From Malus domestica (Eukaryota > Streptophyta > Magnoliopsida > Rosales > Rosaceae), in assembly GCF_042453785.1 (NCBI RefSeq), contig NC_091666.1:24882501-24946500 (forward strand): 64,000 nucleotides of DNA, given 5' to 3'. A model generated the notes under the pieces. It worked only from the letters and a program-made list of their open reading frames with translations. It was not told where the DNA came from and ran no database searches. The position numbers were made by a program, and so were the translations under genes. Below, one piece after another: positions 34,838 to 46,000 of this stretch (within the stretch, counting starts at the first letter, position 1; every line of letters begins with the position of its first letter).

Positions 34838-34918
34838 AATATTGCATTGGTGCCTTTCCTGCCGTAGAGGGCTCTATTGGTACAATGGCTACCAATATTG
34901 CATTGGTGCCTTTCCTGC
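34838..34918 (+). repeat. Exact 25-bp direct repeat
   Basis: The phrase beginning AATATTGCATTGGTGCC occurs at 34838-34862 and again at 34894-34918. The first copy abuts the broken end of the TRIM interior. Confidence 0.75.
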
Positions 34919-35208
34919 AGTGCCACCCTAATTCATATCGGTGGCAAAGTTACAAAATAATATTAAAAAAAGGATGCCCTGTGGGCATCCAAATTGGAGT
35001 ATCATATTTCTTTTTCTATTTTTGGTGAGAAAACAAATTGTTATATCATTAAAATATAAGAATGCAACTATAAATTTGCATAACTGATATTTTATACAAT
35101 TTTGTACAAATGTTGGGACCAAACTTAAAAAAGTCTTCGAACCCTTTGTTTCCAAGAGCTTAATCATCTCAATAATTGAATTGCTCATCTAGTGCAATAA
35201 CTCTTTAC

Positions 35209-35760
35209 CTTCAGCGGTCTCTCTCTTTCCACCTTGTATTGCTCAAACAGGCTCATCTTCTCAGCCACCTGATGGGTGCACACACATAAAAACCAAATTC
35301 AGAAAGGCAATTCGTTGTCACGTGCCCAAACATACCAACACTTACATACATCTGTTATCTCCAAAGCGACATATTTAAGAAGAGCAACTTCATGAAGTTG
35401 TCCTTACAGATATCTCACAGTTGTTCATTTCATGTTACGATGTAAACATAAACGTTTACACTACAAAATTTGTCCCCACAAGTAATTTACATGTTAGGAT
35501 GATGTCACAAAGTTAATTCTACAAAATCGAGTCAAAACTTATTTCCCAAATGCTACCTGAAAACAATTTTTTCAAAGAGTTTATATGCACTACTAAGCTG
35601 AGAGTGATTGAAAATATAGAGACAAAGCGCATATTCTTAAGTATGAAGTATTCAAAATCAACTGATGGTCAAACTCTGCTCGCTCTATTGCCCGCATGTC
35701 ACTGTGGAGCTTCAGGTCTGTTGGTATTGTTATTTCTTTTACTGGAGGTTTCATTAAGCA
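35209..35760 (-). pseudogene. TPX2-family microtubule-protein gene fragment
   Basis: Two exon-like blocks. Exon A (35760-35662) encodes KEITIPTDLKLHSDMRAIER followed by AEFDHQ after a good AG acceptor. Exon B (35268-35209) encodes VAEKMSLFEQYKVERERPLK, with an AG acceptor before it and a GT donor after it. Together they match the start of the TPX2 domain of plant TPX2-like proteins, which bind microtubules and activate Aurora kinase. At the exon A border the donor reads CAG|TT instead of CAG|GT, and neither the upstream nor the downstream coding parts of a TPX2-like protein were found. I therefore read it as a broken fragment. Confidence 0.75.
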
Positions 35761-36167
35761 CTGAGATGACAAACCCATCAAAATTTTCAAAACAATAAGA
35801 AAAACCCATCAAAACCCAATAGAACAATAGAACAAAAGGATGTAGAGATAAAAATCAAAACCCAATAGAACAATCGAAGAAAACAATAAGAAAAACCCAT
35901 CAAAATTTTTCAAAAAAATAATTTTAAAAACAGGGGAATAATACAAATCCTTGGACGAAGGCGCAAATATGGCCCTGAAAATCCCAGAAGAAGCAGAAGA
36001 CTCCTTTGACCTGAAAAGCTCAGAGGTAAAGGAAGAAGAAGACGACCCAGTTTTCTTTCTTCCCTCCCTTGCTCTCTCCCTATTATAAACCTAAACCTCT
36101 CTCTGTAATAGATATTAGCAGAGTACTAGGTGTATATATATTGACAACTAGTCTGCAATGCAATACC
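35761..36167. other. Intergenic or intronic DNA next to the TPX2 fragment
   Basis: Contains the duplicated phrase 'aaaacccaatagaacaat' (about 35813 and 35856). No further TPX2 exon was recognised. Confidence 0.4.
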
Positions 36168-36708
36168 TTAGTAACTTTGTGAACTTTCACAAGCTGCATA
36201 TGAAGAGATACCACTCCCGAAGCCACCATTGTATACTTGGATAAACTGCAGGCCTAAAAGAAGAAAGGTACAAACCCAGTCAGCTTTGACGAAGAAGATT
36301 AATGCGATTCGAAGAAAGGTATAAACCCAGTAAGCATTGATGAAGAAGATTAATGTGATTCGTAATACATATATTTGCAAAACAGCGACCTTTAACTTTA
36401 TTCTAATACGTCAAGCTACACAACACTAAAAAGAAAATTTTCTATTACAAACTTGAGAATATAGGACCATCCTAGGAAACAGTGGCGTTTAGTGATGAAG
36501 TCTAGGCATAAGAGAAAACTCTACATTCGATTAAAAACTATGTCAAGATATCTGAAAAGTTTTACCTTGTAGCAGTAGTCCAGTAGGAAAACAACAAACC
36601 TTCCACAAGAAGAATTTCGCCCTCGTCAATGTTATCAGCATTGGTTGATTTGAATAAAGATGATAGTCCATCCAAGAACCTGCTTGCTGTTTCCGAGTCT
36701 TTATTCAT
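36168..36708 (-). CDS. Possible two-exon small gene or gene fragment, unrecognised
   Basis: On the minus strand an ATG at 36708 opens 36708-36600 (MNKDSETASRFLDGLSSLFK...), ending at a GT donor. 36253-36168 follows an AG acceptor (CTTTTAG) and continues in frame to TAA, giving about 64 residues. The region upstream (36900-37430) looks like a 5' leader with CT-rich stretches. I recognise no family; it could be part of a longer broken gene that also included the TPX2 fragment. A 45-53-bp duplication ('gaagaaaggt...aaacccagt...gattcg') lies inside the intron at about 36259-36361. Confidence 0.25.
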
Positions 36709-37870
36709 TTGACACAATCACTAGATTCACTACACACACTTTACTTATGCGGCTCTTTTACTAATCCCGAATCGAAACGGGAAAAATTGAAATACAGAAA
36801 GAGCTGCATTTTTTCAGAAATTTCAAACCCAACTCGCATCCCTCAAACCCTAAACCCTAAATCCCAACCTCAAATTCTAAATCATAAACCTAAAAACTGA
36901 AATTTCAAAGTAGAAATTCGATTTCACAATCGAAATCAGAATAAAAACAAAGAACAAAAAGAATCAAAACCAAATGCAGAGAAATTGATTGAAAAAAGAG
37001 AAATACAAAGCACATACCTGAAAATCAGAGTTCGAGAATGTTCCAGCCGCTTTTAGAGAGAGACCCCTGCAGAGAGAAAGAAATCAGTGAGATGAAGAGA
37101 GAAAATCTTCGAGAAAGAATTCGACAAAGGTAAGAGAGTGCAGAATAACCAAAGATTTTTCTATCCCCAATCTTCGTGTTAGGTCAGAGAGAAGAGATAG
37201 TGAGGAGCGAGGCGTAGAGGGTTAGAGAGTGGGTGAAAGAGGGAGACGAATGAGAGGTGGCAGACGTTGCCGGTGGCAAACCACCAGTTGGCTGGCCGTC
37301 GGGGTCGATAGGAAGCTGGAGGCTGGGTTAGGGAGGAGGAGACGGGTTGAGAGCAGGGAGGAGAGAGAGAGAGACAGAGAGAATGGCTGGTTGAAAATTA
37401 GGGTTGAGGTAAATTTGTCTAGTAAAATTTAGCAACAGTGCATACACTTCGATGTAGAAAATTACAAGTTGCCACCAAAATAATATAAAATATGTAAAAA
37501 TCCAGTTGAAAAATTATAATTTGGATATCCACACCGTTTTTCCGTGTGCGCTTACCAATGGCCACGGATTATATATGTCAGTGCATACAAAGTGAGAAGG
37601 CACCGATTTTTTCTAGTGGGTAAATATCGGTGTCCTATAGATAGAATTCTAGTAGTGCTTATTTCTTGTAGAAATCTTCCACATATACTGACTTTATGAA
37701 TCGGTTACGCAACCAATCAAATGAGATGCATACCTTGGTTCAAACCTCCCAATCAAGAGGATACCTTTTCATTTAAATCACAACACTAAATAAAAGATGG
37801 TTAACCACCTCGTTTTAGTTAACAAATCTTCAAATTTTTAACTTAACAACACACGCAATCCGTCTCCAGT
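36709..37870. other. Intergenic DNA, possible 5' leader region
   Basis: GA/CT-rich between 37020 and 37390. Two plant-telomere-like CCCTAAA words occur near 36845, too few to be an array. No firm gene. Confidence 0.35.
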
Positions 37871-38205
37871 TGTTGAGAGTGAACCCCACATCAGGGGAAA
37901 AAAATCAGAGACATTGCATATGCTTATAAGGGTTGAGCTACCCTCCATATTACCAATTAGTTTTTTAGTGGAACCTCAACTTTTTTCATGGTACCAGAGC
38001 AAAGTTGTTCCATGTGTAGAGCCCAACAGCCACACAACTCCGTTTGTATTGTCTACGTGTTAGACTTAAAAATTTGTCACACGTGAGAGGGCGTGTTGAG
38101 AACGAATCTCATCGTGGAAAGGAAGGACCTTGCATGTGCTTATAAGAGGTTGGACCACTCCCTACATTGCCAAATAATTTAATGATGGAACCTCAACTTT
38201 CTTCA
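37871..38205 (+). mobile_element. TRIM element (complete: LTR - primer site - interior - LTR)
   Basis: LTR 1 is 37871-37988 (TGTTGAGAGTGA ... ACTTTTTTCA). TGGTACCAGAGC (37989-38000) follows as Met-tRNA-type primer-binding site. The interior is only ~105 bp and ends in a purine stretch GAGAGGGCG. LTR 2 is 38094-38205 (TGTTGAGAACGA ... CTTTCTTCA). No coding capacity. This is the layout of a terminal-repeat retrotransposon in miniature, mobilised by another element's enzymes. No matching 5-bp flanks were seen. Confidence 0.85.
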
Positions 38206-38399
38206 CTACGATAGCCAATCAGCTATCGCCCTGAAACTCGTTTAGCTTTGAGAGTTTGAGCGACGTCTTTGCATTTGTTTGCTTCTAAAATCTAGGGTTA
38301 ATAAAGTTTACCACAAGTCAGTGACTTACCTAGAAAGAGTCGTGTGCATGTCCAATCACCATCGCCCATTGAAAGATGCATGAAAGAAATCATCCTAAG

Positions 38400-39344
38400 A
38401 GCAACTCCACCAGAGCTGATAGCCCGATGGAATGGCTATCAAACAGTGCCAAAACGCCCGAGCAAGAAGGTCCAGCCCAAGCTGGCAATTGAGCCCAAAG
38501 GGGCCAGAGCGAGAAGCCCGTGGGGAGTCGCTGGCCTGAGAGCCCTGAGTGGGTATGATGCAAGGCTGATGTCAGGGCGACGTCAGCTCATCCCCATCAA
38601 CTTTTTGCGTCTTCTTCCTCCTCACCTTCGATTTGTAGATGTCCCAAGCCTCCATTTTACCATCCTCAGCTTTCAAACCCGTTTCTCACAAACCCTAAAA
38701 CAATCAAATCCAAATACTATTAAACACCCAAACCCACCACCTTCCCACCCCTGTAGAACCACCCAGAACCGCCTCTATTCGCCGTCGACACAACCCATAC
38801 GAAAAACCCACCAAAATCCCTAAAATTTCCGAACTTTACAAAAACCCAACTAAATTTAGAGCAAAAAAGGACGACCTAGCTGAGAAAATAGCTAGATCAC
38901 GCAAAAAGCAGATGAATGAACCCTTGAAGCGAAATCAATCAGCTCGACGAACGCGAAAAGCAGATCAATGAACCCTTGAAGCAAAATCAATCAACTCGAC
39001 GAACCCTCAACGAACCCTTCTGCTATTTTATTTGTTGGAATTATTGCCTTTCTAATTTTTTTTTTTCTGAAAATCTAGACTAACAGGTTTTTCTTGGTTG
39101 ACTTGATGGATTAATGTTAAAGCTTGAAACTTTCACACTTCCCATTTGAATTAATGTAAGAATTGGTAAAATATAGATTATTTTATTAAAAAAAATACTA
39201 ATATTTTATTACCTATTGCTAGGGCTATTCAATGTAGGGGTGAAAATGCAAAAGGTAATTACTGTTCATTAAAAATAGTTACTGTTCACTAAGTGAATTC
39301 AATAGTAAATAACTCTAGGGAACATTTGCAACGCTGAAGTTGCT
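38400..39344. mobile_element. Non-autonomous inverted-repeat element (~945 bp)
   Basis: Left end AGCAACTCCACC; right end, read inward, AGCAACTTCAGC. It is related to 21351-22224 through inner phrases (tgatgtcagg ... gcgtcagct). A 159-codon frame crossing the left end is not conserved-looking and includes the terminal repeat, so it is not called as a gene. A near-repeat 'aacgcgaaaagcagatcaatgaacccttgaagc' lies at 38900-39000. Confidence 0.55.
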
Positions 39345-39540
39345 CAGTAGCTATCATGTTTGCTCTGATGGGAATGCATGAAGCCTTGGATCTGTAGATC
39401 AATCAGATGGAAAACCAATTGTAATCTTTTTCTTTTTTGGCAAAGTTGGTGTGCAGAATTAAGTCCTTTGACTATCGCGCCCGCTTCAATCATCTGATGT
39501 AGAACGCTCCTTTCATGTCCGCTAGGCTACATTAATTATA

Positions 39541-39720
39541 CCATCAATTGAAGAGATTTTTTAGTGTGTCAAAAGTACGGTTCTGTACATTAGGTGTAAT
39601 AATACAATTAGTTAAAAACTTGAAAATTATAATATAATTAGTTGAAAATTTAAAGGTTTTGAACCAATTATATTATTACACTTGTTGTACCAAACTGTGA
39701 CAAATTCTCCCATCAATTGG
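39541..39720. mobile_element. Mutator-like MITE with 9-10-bp target duplication
   Basis: CCATCAATTG occurs at 39541-39550 and 39710-39719; the element between is about 160 bp, starting AAGAGATTTTTTAGTGTGTC. A relative with the same start occurs at about 52505-52655. Confidence 0.65.
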
Positions 39721-40034
39721 TCATTTCTGCATGCGCATACTTTTTTGAAAGTTTATTAAACGTGGGCTGTTAATAAATCTATTCTAATTAGAATTTGTTA
39801 TATATAATAGTAATAAAAGTTTACACTTGTCGTGGTCTCGACGATGAAATGTTTAATTAAAATCAGTGTCATGGTTTGGTTTACTAAAGGAAGGTTTTTA
39901 TATACACACTCCTCTTGTTTTCTCGGCTGCTGGATTGAACTAACTATCAAAAGAGAATAAAAGGTTAGAATTAAAAAGAAGTATGTAGGAGGTGAAATAG
40001 AGTGAGTTGAAATCACTTCTATAATTTCATCACG

Positions 40035-40165
40035 AATAATGTTAAAGAAACTAAATTTGTAGACAAATTTGCAAACTAAATGATGTGTCACTAATAAAAA
40101 AATAAGTACGTTTATCAATACTTAAATAATAATTTAATCATTAACTTTCAAATCATTACCCTTTC
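40035..40165. mobile_element. Dispersed AT-rich MITE-like repeat, copy 2
   Basis: Related to 9345-9490 (shared 'aaatgatgtgt', 'taataatttaatcat', 'actttca'). Confidence 0.5.
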
Positions 40166-40956
40166 ATCGTATAGGTTTTAGTACTCTGTCAAAGACATTA
40201 TTTAACTGAAAAAAGGTACTGCACAAAAGTTGTACTCTTATCCCCATAATTAGCGTTTGTAATATGGGCCATATTTCCCTGAATTTACGTGTTATCATGA
40301 GGAGGGATATACAAATGCTAGGGTTTATACGAAGAGTTGTATTATTTTTCATTTTTCTTCTAATTAGTTGGTAGGTTAGGTCCAGAGTAATTCCTACAAT
40401 TGCATCTACTCTAGGGTTTCGGCTTCATACATCTGTAGTGGAACTGTGTGGATAAATCTACTGATAAATTAGGCCTCTCAATCAATTGCTTTCATTGTCC
40501 ATCAACTTTGTTAATTATATTATACTAATCAAACTAATTGCCCGACCATTTATCACACAAAACAACAATCTCTGATGAAAAGTTTCCATTTTTTGGACGG
40601 AATAAAACCAACATTCTATAATGTAACTCTCAATGCTGTAGCAGATAGCAGCAGGTATATAAATGATCACTAAACACCAAACGTTAATCTTCACCACAAA
40701 ACAAGGATGGGCATGCAACACTGCTACCCAGCCACGCAATGTTAGTGCATATATGAAAGACCTAGAGCTGTAGAGAAACTCATTGATTCTTAATTTGTTA
40801 TTCTTCTGTAATTGTATTTAGGGAGACATTGGATGTAGTTCTTAAGTACTAATGTTCTTTAGATAAAACTTTATTGATTTTCAGTTCTTAATCAAAGTCC
40901 TTTGAATTGGTACACCTTAGCATTTTAATAGTACTATTATTGTCAATACCTTTTCC
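40166..40956. other. Intergenic DNA, no gene seen
   Basis: AT-rich sequence without a supported coding region or repeat with defined ends. Confidence 0.45.
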
Positions 40957-41473
40957 AACAAACCATCAATTTTTTTTTTTTTTGAGAAACTGGATCCGAT
41001 TAAAACCAGGGCAAAGATGCCAAAGGAACAACAGAAGCCTACCCAGAGGCAAACAACAGAGGAACCCGGGTAATGCAAGGGGTTGAAGGAATCTGACGCA
41101 ACCAACAAACAACAAGCGTCACCCCTCCCATTACCACAGCTAACTCAGGGAGGACAAGGAAGTCCATCATTACATAATACATGAACCAAAGAAGAACAAA
41201 CCATAACTTGATTGGAAGGAAAAAAAAATAGCCCAATAGCTGCGAGCCGTTCTCTCCGCTGTGAGAGCCACTCCTCTGTGAGTGTTTCCTTTCTCTCCGT
41301 TGTAGGATCTCATCTTTATTGCGGCCGGTGGGAGTTTGCAAGTTGTCCTACCTTTTATCGCTAATATTGATGGGGAGGAATATTGATGATGCCAACCCTA
41401 GATCTCAATAGTGGAATGTACATGTAAAGCTCTGATCTTGGGGGTAAAGCTTTGAATTGCTGATCCGTCTGAT

Positions 41474-41697
41474 TGGGGGGATTAATTCCTCTACCCAATC
41501 CATCTTTCATTGTTATTTGGCGAGCAATACCCATCTCACCTACCAAGCAGTTTCGAGATTTATGATAAAGGGCAAGGAGATCCGACAGGTTGGGGGACAT
41601 TAAATCCTCTACCCAATCCTTCTTTCTTTGTTCGGCGAGCTCTAATTATCTCACCTACCAAGCAGTTTCGAGCTTTATGACGAAGGGCACAGAGGTA
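41474..41697 (+). repeat. Two ~119-bp tandem units in the LINE 5' region
   Basis: 41474-41578 and 41593-41697 share 'cctctacccaatcc', 'ggcgagc', 'atctcacctaccaagcag' and 'ttcgag.tttatga.aaagggca'. The repeats lie just before ORF1. Tandem 5' units act as promoter monomers in some L1 elements; that role here is speculation. Confidence 0.8.
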
Positions 41698-41862
41698 AGG
41701 TATTTCCCACCCCCAATTTTATGGGTATTATTGGCGTTTATAACTCAGGAAATTTGGGGAGGAGAAAACAAAACAGGAAGGCATCTAAGGAGGGCCCAAA
41801 CGACCTTTCGTTATCTCATATTTGTTAAAATTATCAACGGAACCTGCTATTGGGAGGAATTC

Positions 41863-43077
41863 ATGGCTAACCAGGATGTAGATGACTTGGTGGTCCACCT
41901 TGAAAAAGGCATGGACTTGTCGACCATGGAACAGGGGATTGCGTTGGTTGGAGCGGCTTTGGTTAACAAAAATCTAAATAAGTGGGGTGTACGAAATATA
42001 CTTAGATCCTCTTGGAAAGATCTTGGAGAGGTGGATATCAAATGGGTCAAGGACAATCTGTACATCATTACCGTCCAAGATGAAAGCACAACGGGAAAGA
42101 TTCTTAGTCAGGTACCCTGGGCTGTAATGAAACAGAACTTTTCAATCAAAAGATGGCCAAAGGAGATGGCGCTGGAGGAAATTGAGGTGGCGAAGGTTCC
42201 TTTTTGGGTTCAGATCCGAGGGGTCCCCCCTTGTCTCATATCAGTGGCAAACGTCCAACGTCTTGCGAAGGAAATCGGTGAATTTGTGGAGGTAGAGAAT
42301 CTGGCCAAGGCTCGGGGTTTCTTAAGAGTGAGAATCATTGTCAACACACAAGAGTCCCTGATTACAGGCTGCTGGTTGCCAAGGGATGAGGATAAGGATA
42401 CCTGGGTAGAGTTTCGTTATGAACGGTTGCAGGATTTCTACTATAGGTGCCGTCGAATTGGACATAATATGAATGAATGTTCCTATGAACAGTCTAAAGG
42501 AGGGGCTGCAGGCTTTGGTGAGTGGACCAAGGCGGCTCATATTCGTGAAATGATAGTTAATCATAAATCGTTGCCTTTGGGAATGGGGGCGAGACGACAA
42601 GCAGGTGTGGCGCATGCAGGCAGGAGATCACCAGTGCCGAGTTCATCTGCGACTACAGGAAGGGGGTTACAAGATAGTAGACTTGGGCAGAAGGAACTCC
42701 CTGACCTTACCCAAATGTTGAAAAGGGGATGGAAAAGGAGATTCAGATTCAATCATCTGGGTGAGGGATCCACGCTTAATATATCGAACTGGACCTTCCA
42801 TGGTGTCCACCATATGTTAACTCGCCATTCCAGCATGGGTAGTCCAAAGGCGGGCCTCTCACTGTCAGCTGATTGTGCTTTGCAAAGGCATATTGGAGGC
42901 AATTCTAATGTGGTTATAGAAGAGATTGGAGGGGAAGGGAACGATGGTCGTAATATGAAAAGCGGTGCGGAACTAAGTGACATCCAACCTTATCACAAGA
43001 GAAGCAAATTCAGCGAGCAGGGGAACACATCCCAAGGTGGTGGCGGCTGGCCTGATACAGCCGTAAGTTCGCCATGA
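41863..43077 (+). CDS. LINE ORF1 protein (DUF4283 / zinc-knuckle type)
   Basis: 404 residues from the ATG at 41863; the same frame is open upstream to 41590, but the 41863 start gives the usual family N-terminus (MANQDVDDLVVHLEKG). It contains a DUF4283-like region (residues ~25-170; FSIKRWPKEMALEEIEVAKV and PFWVQIRGVP) and a zinc-knuckle site near 195-210. The knuckle reads FYYRCRRIGHNMNEC, so the first Cys of the usual CX2CX4HX4C is Tyr and zinc binding is probably lost. ORF1 proteins bind the LINE RNA. The stop overlaps the ORF2 start in ATGA (43074-43077), suggesting coupled translation. Confidence 0.85.
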   Translation: MANQDVDDLVVHLEKGMDLSTMEQGIALVGAALVNKNLNKWGVRNILRSSWKDLGEVDIKWVKDNLYIITVQDESTTGKILSQVPWAVMKQNFSIKRWPKEMALEEIEVAKVPFWVQIRGVPPCLISVANVQRLAKEIGEFVEVENLAKARGFLRVRIIVNTQESLITGCWLPRDEDKDTWVEFRYERLQDFYYRCRRIGHNMNECSYEQSKGGAAGFGEWTKAAHIREMIVNHKSLPLGMGARRQAGVAHAGRRSPVPSSSATTGRGLQDSRLGQKELPDLTQMLKRGWKRRFRFNHLGEGSTLNISNWTFHGVHHMLTRHSSMGSPKAGLSLSADCALQRHIGGNSNVVIEEIGGEGNDGRNMKSGAELSDIQPYHKRSKFSEQGNTSQGGGGWPDTAVSSP

Positions 43078-46000
43078 CGCACTTATTCTGGAACTGCCGT
43101 GGTCTTGGGTCGGACACGGCAGTTCGGGCTCTACACGGGCTTATTAGAAAATATAGACCCTCTATGATCTTTCTCTCCGAAACAAAAATGAAGGATCATA
43201 GAGTCAATGGGGGTGCGAAGAAGGATGGGTTTCGCGGATGGTTTTAATGTTTCACCGATTGGTAGGGCATGGGGTCTCAGTCTTTAGTGGGAAGACTCGT
43301 TGGAGGTCCAAATAGTTTTCTCTTCCAAGCATATCATCGATGCTAAGGTCAGGGAAGTTGGTGCTGTTACGTGGATGAGGCTGACGGGTGTTTATGGCAT
43401 TCCATATCGTGGTGAGAAGGCAACCTTTTGGAATTGGATGAATTCCTTTTTCCAGCCTATGGATATTCCTTGGTTATGTGGGGGTGACTTTAACGAATTC
43501 TTATGGGAGTCCGAGAAATCTGGTGGGGCTTCGGTTCTTTATAACCGACCTCGGTACTTGGCTAATTTTATGGAGGAGGTAGAGTTGCATGATCTTGATT
43601 TTAATGGGTCTCCCTTTACTTGGCGAGGGATTCGAAATGGGGAGTTGGTGGAGGAAAGGATAGACAGAGGCTTATGTAATCAGCTCTGGCAGAACATTTG
43701 GCCAAATACTTTGGTCAATCACGCTGCGGTTGTGGGCTCAGATCACTGCCCCATCTTGATTAGCTGTGAGCCGAATCAGAGAAGAGGAAGGAAAAGGTTT
43801 CGTTTTGAAGCAATGTGGGCAAAGGAAGAGGAGTGCAGAAGTATTGTCGAGTCCTGTTGGAACCGCCAATGCCCTGGGGACGCTATTACAAGGTGGCAGT
43901 CTCGGATTAATGTTTGTCGATCCAAACTGACCTCTTGGAGCAAAAGAAAGTTCAACCATAGAACAGAGGCAATTGATGTTCTAATGGACCAGCTAGGGGA
44001 ACTACAATTGAACTGGGGACCAAATAGGGAGGCAATTCTGAGGTTGACCATCGAGGTTGACTTGTTACGGGAACAAGAGGAAAGTTTCTGGAAACAACGA
44101 TCAAGGATTAAATGGCTCCGAAAGGGAGATGCTAACACTTCGTTCTTCCATCAGTCTACTTTGCAACGTCGATGAAGAAACAAGGTAGTGAAAATCTTGA
44201 TGGAAGACGGGGTTTGGGAGGAGAATCCACGACGTGTGCACCAAGTGGTTGACGACTATTTCATCAATCTCTTTACTTCTTCTGGTCCAAGAGATTGGGG
44301 CCAGGCTCTGGAATGCATCAGCCAGGTTGTCACGAACGATATGAACCAATCATTATTGAAGCTGATCTTGGAGGAGGAAATTAGGATAGCAGCCTGACAA
44401 ATGGGTGGTTTCAAGGCCCAGGGGTCAGACGGGTTCCAAGGGGTGTTCTACCATTCCTTTTGGGATTATATTGCTAAGGATGTTTATGATCTTGTCTTAT
44501 TATTGTCTAACGGTGAAATTTGTCCTCGGCAGCTCAACGCGACCCATATTGTTCTCATCCTTAAAATCCCGAACCCGGAGTCTGTTTCCCATTTCAGACC
44601 TATTAGTTTATGTAATTTCTCCTATAAAGTCTTATCTAAGATTTTAACTAATAGACTGAAACCTTTACTGCCGAGCCTCATTTCTCCCATGCAGAATGCG
44701 TTCGTTGGGGGCCGACAGATCCAGGACAATATTGGGATTGCTCATGAATTATTCCACTTCCTAAAACTCAGGAAAACTAAGAGCAAGTTTGAACTTGGTA
44801 TCAAGCTCGACATGCACAAAGCTTACGACCGGGTGGAGTGGGATTTTTTAGATGCAGTTATGGAGAAGATGGGGTTTCATCCCATGTGGCGTCGGCTCAT
44901 CATGGGATGTGTGAGCTCTGTCAACTTTGCTGTTATTCTCAATGGGCAACCCGGTAACAAATTTGCTCCTTCAAGAGGTTTAAGGCAAGGAGACCCTCTC
45001 TCCCCTTATCTGTTTCTTTTGATTAGTGACGTTTTGTCCAAAATGATTTGTACCACCATTCAGTCTAATCAACTACAGGGGGTTCGAATGTCTACCCACG
45101 ACCCGCCTATTTCCCACATTTTTTTTGCTGACGACAATTTGATATTCTTGAAGGCTGATAAAGCTAATTGCAACAACTTGAGCAGATTATTGGCTTCGTA
45201 TTGCTCGGCTTCAGGTCAGGCGGTGAACCTTCAGAAATCGTGTGTGTATTTCAGTGTTAATACTCCTATGGATGTGGTGGCTGATCTTGGGCATGATCTT
45301 GGCATTCCGGTGGTTTCTCACCCAGGTTCTTATCTTGGTCTTCCTGCCATTTGGGGCCGCTCCAAGTCCCGTGGTCTCGCTTATTTGAAAGGTCGTTTGT
45401 TGGGGAAAATTCAGGGGTGGAAACAATGTACGCTTTCTCAGGCTGGCAAAGAAGTGATGATAAAGGCTGTTGCCCAAGCCATTCCGGCATACCCGATGAA
45501 TTTATTTAAGTTCCCGGACTCTATTTGCAATGAGTTAGACTCTTTGATTTTTGGGTTCTGGTGGGGTCAGAAAAATGGGGAGAGGAAAATTCACTGGGTT
45601 TCCAAAAAAGAGATGGGTCTTCCTAAATCTGCAGGGGGTTTGGGTTTTAGAAATTTCAAATCCTTTAATGATGCCCTTCTTGCTAAGCAGTGCTGGAGGT
45701 TGATTATGGAGCCAAATTCTTTATGGGCGTCTGTTCTTAAAGCCAGGTATTTCCCTAACTGTTCCTTTCTTGATGCTCAAAAGGGCAGTCGTGTTTCATG
45801 GGTTTGGTCCAGCTTATTGGTGGGCAGAGATTTACTGTTGAAGGGGGCCCACTGGCAAATCATGGATGGGCAGCGAGTGCGAGTATGGGTTGACAAGTGG
45901 CTTCCATCCATCCCGCTGGGTCATCCCACCCCTGGTGGTGAGGTGTCGGTTACCTTGAATACTCGGGTGAGGTCTTTCATCTGCCCTGATTCTTGTACAT

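Noticed and set aside
36840..36865. Telomere-type repeat (CCCTAAA)
   Set aside because: Only two units, which is expected by chance in plant intergenic DNA.
38344..38823. 159-codon plus-strand frame
   Set aside because: It runs across the terminal repeat of a non-autonomous element and has no recognisable domain.
44405..44647. Shadow frames over LINE ORF2 and other large genes on both strands
   Set aside because: They overlap strong coding frames in another phase and lack domains.
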